A stretch of 18,422 bases of DNA from SG8-30 sp037443885 (GTDB lineage Bacteria > Pseudomonadota > Gammaproteobacteria > Steroidobacterales > Steroidobacteraceae): positions 1 to 18,422 of the forward strand of contig JBBINN010000043.1 of the NCBI GenBank assembly GCA_037443885.1, read 5' to 3'. The stretch's first letter is position 1, and each line of letters opens with the position of its first letter. The notes under the pieces were generated by a model. The model saw only the letters and a program-made list of their open reading frames with translations, was not told where the DNA came from and did no database searches. Positions 15,413-18,422 of this stretch are shown here, in pieces. A program made the translations under genes and the position numbers.

Positions 15413-16531
15413 ATGGCCGGGCGCGTCGTCGTGGCTATGTCGGGCGGCGTGGACTCGTCGGTGGCGGCGCTGACGCTCCTGCGCGCGGGCCACGACGTGC
15501 AGGGCCTGTACATGTCGAACTGGAAGGAGGACGAGGAAGGCTACTGCAGCTCGGCCGAGGATTTCCAGGACGCGCGCCGGGTCTGCGAGGAGCTCGGCAT
15601 CCCGCTGCACCGCGTCAGCTTTGCCCGCGAGTACCGCGACCAGGTCTTCGCGCATTTCCTCGCCGAATACGCCGCGGGACGAACGCCGAATCCAGACGTG
15701 CTGTGCAACCGCGAGATCAAGTTCGGCGCCTGCCTCGCCTACGCGCGCCGGCTCGGCGCGGAGCAGTTCGCGACCGGCCATTACGCGCGGGTTGGCAGCG
15801 GGCCGGGCGGCCCGCGCCTGCTGCGCGCCGTGGACGCCGGCAAGGACCAGACCTACTTCCTGCATGCCGTCAACCAGGATGCGCTCGCCATCACGCTGTT
15901 CCCGGCAGGCAACCTGCACAAGCAGGAGGTTCGCGACATCGCCCGCGCGGCCGGCCTGCCCGTTTTCGCAAAGCGCGACTCGACCGGCATCTGCTTCATC
16001 GGCGAGCGCCCCTTCCGCCGCTTCCTCGAGACCTACCTGCCCGCGCAGCCCGGGCAGATCGAGACGGACTCCGGCGAACGGATCGGCGAGCACGCCGGGC
16101 TCATGTACTACACGCTCGGCCAGCGCGCGGGGCTCGGCCTCGGCGGCCGCCGCGGCGCGCTCGACGCGCCCTGGTACGTTGCCGCGAAGGACCTCGCCCG
16201 CAACGTGCTCGTGGTCGTGCAGCAGACCGATCATCCGCTCCTGATGAGCCGCGGGCTCGAGGCAGGACCCGTGCACTGGATCGCCGGCGCGCCGCCGGCG
16301 AACCGGTTCGACTGCCTCGTGCAGGTGCGATACCGGCAGACGGCGGAGCCCTGCACCGTGCGCCTGGCCGACGGCGGCAGCGTGCAGGTCGATTTTGCGC
16401 GCGCCCAGCGGGCGGTGACGCCCGGCCAGTACGCCGTGTTCTACGACCGCGACGCCTGCCTCGGAGGTGGCGTCATCCTGACCGCCAACAACACCCTTGC
16501 GCCCGCCTGCGCTCGCACCGGCCGCGCCTGA
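15413..16531 (+). CDS. mnmA: tRNA-specific 2-thiouridylase MnmA
   Basis: This encodes 372 residues (E. coli MnmA has about 368). It adds sulfur to U34 of the tRNAs for Lys, Glu and Gln, using ATP to adenylate the base and a sulfur relay as donor. The PP-loop SGGVDSS lies at 10-16. Catalytic cysteines are Cys98 in NPDVLCNREIKFG and Cys194 in DSTGICFIGERPF. The central domain has GLMYYTLGQRAGLGLGG, and the C-terminal beta-barrel has RYRQT and TPGQYAVFY. The adjacent CxxC-free N-terminal stretch NWKEDEEGYCSSAED is also typical. It is coupled to nudJ by a 3-base gap. The usual downstream gene, hflD, is absent; acnA follows instead. Confidence 0.97.
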   Translation: MAGRVVVAMSGGVDSSVAALTLLRAGHDVQGLYMSNWKEDEEGYCSSAEDFQDARRVCEELGIPLHRVSFAREYRDQVFAHFLAEYAAGRTPNPDVLCNREIKFGACLAYARRLGAEQFATGHYARVGSGPGGPRLLRAVDAGKDQTYFLHAVNQDALAITLFPAGNLHKQEVRDIARAAGLPVFAKRDSTGICFIGERPFRRFLETYLPAQPGQIETDSGERIGEHAGLMYYTLGQRAGLGLGGRRGALDAPWYVAAKDLARNVLVVVQQTDHPLLMSRGLEAGPVHWIAGAPPANRFDCLVQVRYRQTAEPCTVRLADGGSVQVDFARAQRAVTPGQYAVFYDRDACLGGGVILTANNTLAPACARTGRA

Positions 16532-16536
16532 CGCGC

Positions 16537-16542
16537 TATAAT
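16537..16542 (+). promoter_or_regulatory. Consensus -10 (TATAAT) upstream of acnA
   Basis: A perfect TATAAT starts 6 bases after the mnmA stop, in an otherwise GC-rich stretch. No good -35 is visible 16-18 bases upstream, where the sequence is mnmA coding. A start near 16549 would give a leader of about 60 bases for acnA. A weak or absent -35 suggests help from an activator. Confidence 0.55.
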
Positions 16543-16569
16543 TCTGCGGTTTTCCTGCCAGCTTCCCCT

Positions 16570-16591
16570 GCCGCCGCTGCCCCGTGGCGGC
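16570..16591 (+). other. GC-rich hairpin in the acnA leader
   Basis: GCCGCCGC (16570-16577) can pair with GTGGCGGC (16584-16591) with one G-U pair and a 6-base loop. It lies between the -10 and the acnA ribosome site (GGAG, 16600-16603). No T-run follows, so it is not a standard terminator. It could be a stability or regulatory element, or chance at this GC content. Confidence 0.3.
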
Positions 16592-16609
16592 CACACCGCG
16601 GAGAATTCG

Positions 16610-18422
<1,813 letters not shown>

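Overview
This 18.4 kb window is GC-rich (visibly well above 60%) bacterial chromosome. I infer a high-GC gammaproteobacterium, close to the Xanthomonadales/Nevskiales/Steroidobacterales type. The basis is a full-length HrpA, class II fumarase, E. coli-type PurB, MnmA and AcnA, a PhoP/PhoQ-like two-component pair behind a PepSY gene, and a NudJ-MnmA gene pair. I see no mobile elements, phage genes, CRISPR arrays, rRNA or tRNA genes. Coding density is very high and no gene-free stretch reaches 300 bases. The first 161 bases are the longest gap; I found no supportable gene or site there. Genes below are named in transcription order.

Left part (162-3304): a secreted metallo-beta-lactamase-fold hydrolase gene (minus strand) is divergent from an NfeD-stomatin membrane-protease operon (plus strand). 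The nfeD gene is interrupted by a frameshift near 2050-2056: the ClpP-like protease half and the membrane/OB-fold half lie in different frames. The SPFH (stomatin-like) gene follows and overlaps the end of hrpA by 9 bases.

Middle (3296-12438, all minus strand): fumC, a CoA-pyrophosphatase-type NUDIX gene (nudL-like) and mazG are chained by an 8-base overlap and a 2-base gap. After a 47-base promoter-containing gap come a small PepSY protein, a PhoP-like response regulator, a PhoQ-like sensor kinase and hrpA, with gaps of 2-4 bases. The 47-base gap holds an 11-bp-spaced TGAAC direct repeat just upstream of a -10-like hexamer, which looks like an autoregulatory OmpR/PhoB-family site.

Right part (12538-18422, all plus strand): purB, a GNAT acetyltransferase, a small uncharacterised protein resembling DUF7931, a NudJ-like NUDIX hydrolase, mnmA, and the first 604 codons of acnA, which runs off the window. 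The set nudJ, mnmA, purB, phoP, phoQ echoes a gene neighbourhood known from E. coli, but it is rearranged and hflD is absent from its usual place after mnmA.

Functionally the window is housekeeping: two TCA-cycle enzymes, purine synthesis, tRNA thiolation, three nucleotide-pool or cofactor pyrophosphohydrolases, an RNA helicase, an envelope-sensing two-component system and a membrane-quality-control protease pair. I found no convincing new system. The points most worth checking are the nfeD frameshift, the PepSY-PhoPQ promoter (possibly leaderless), a hairpin with an embedded -10 at nudJ, and the GNAT/DUF7931-like gene pair.
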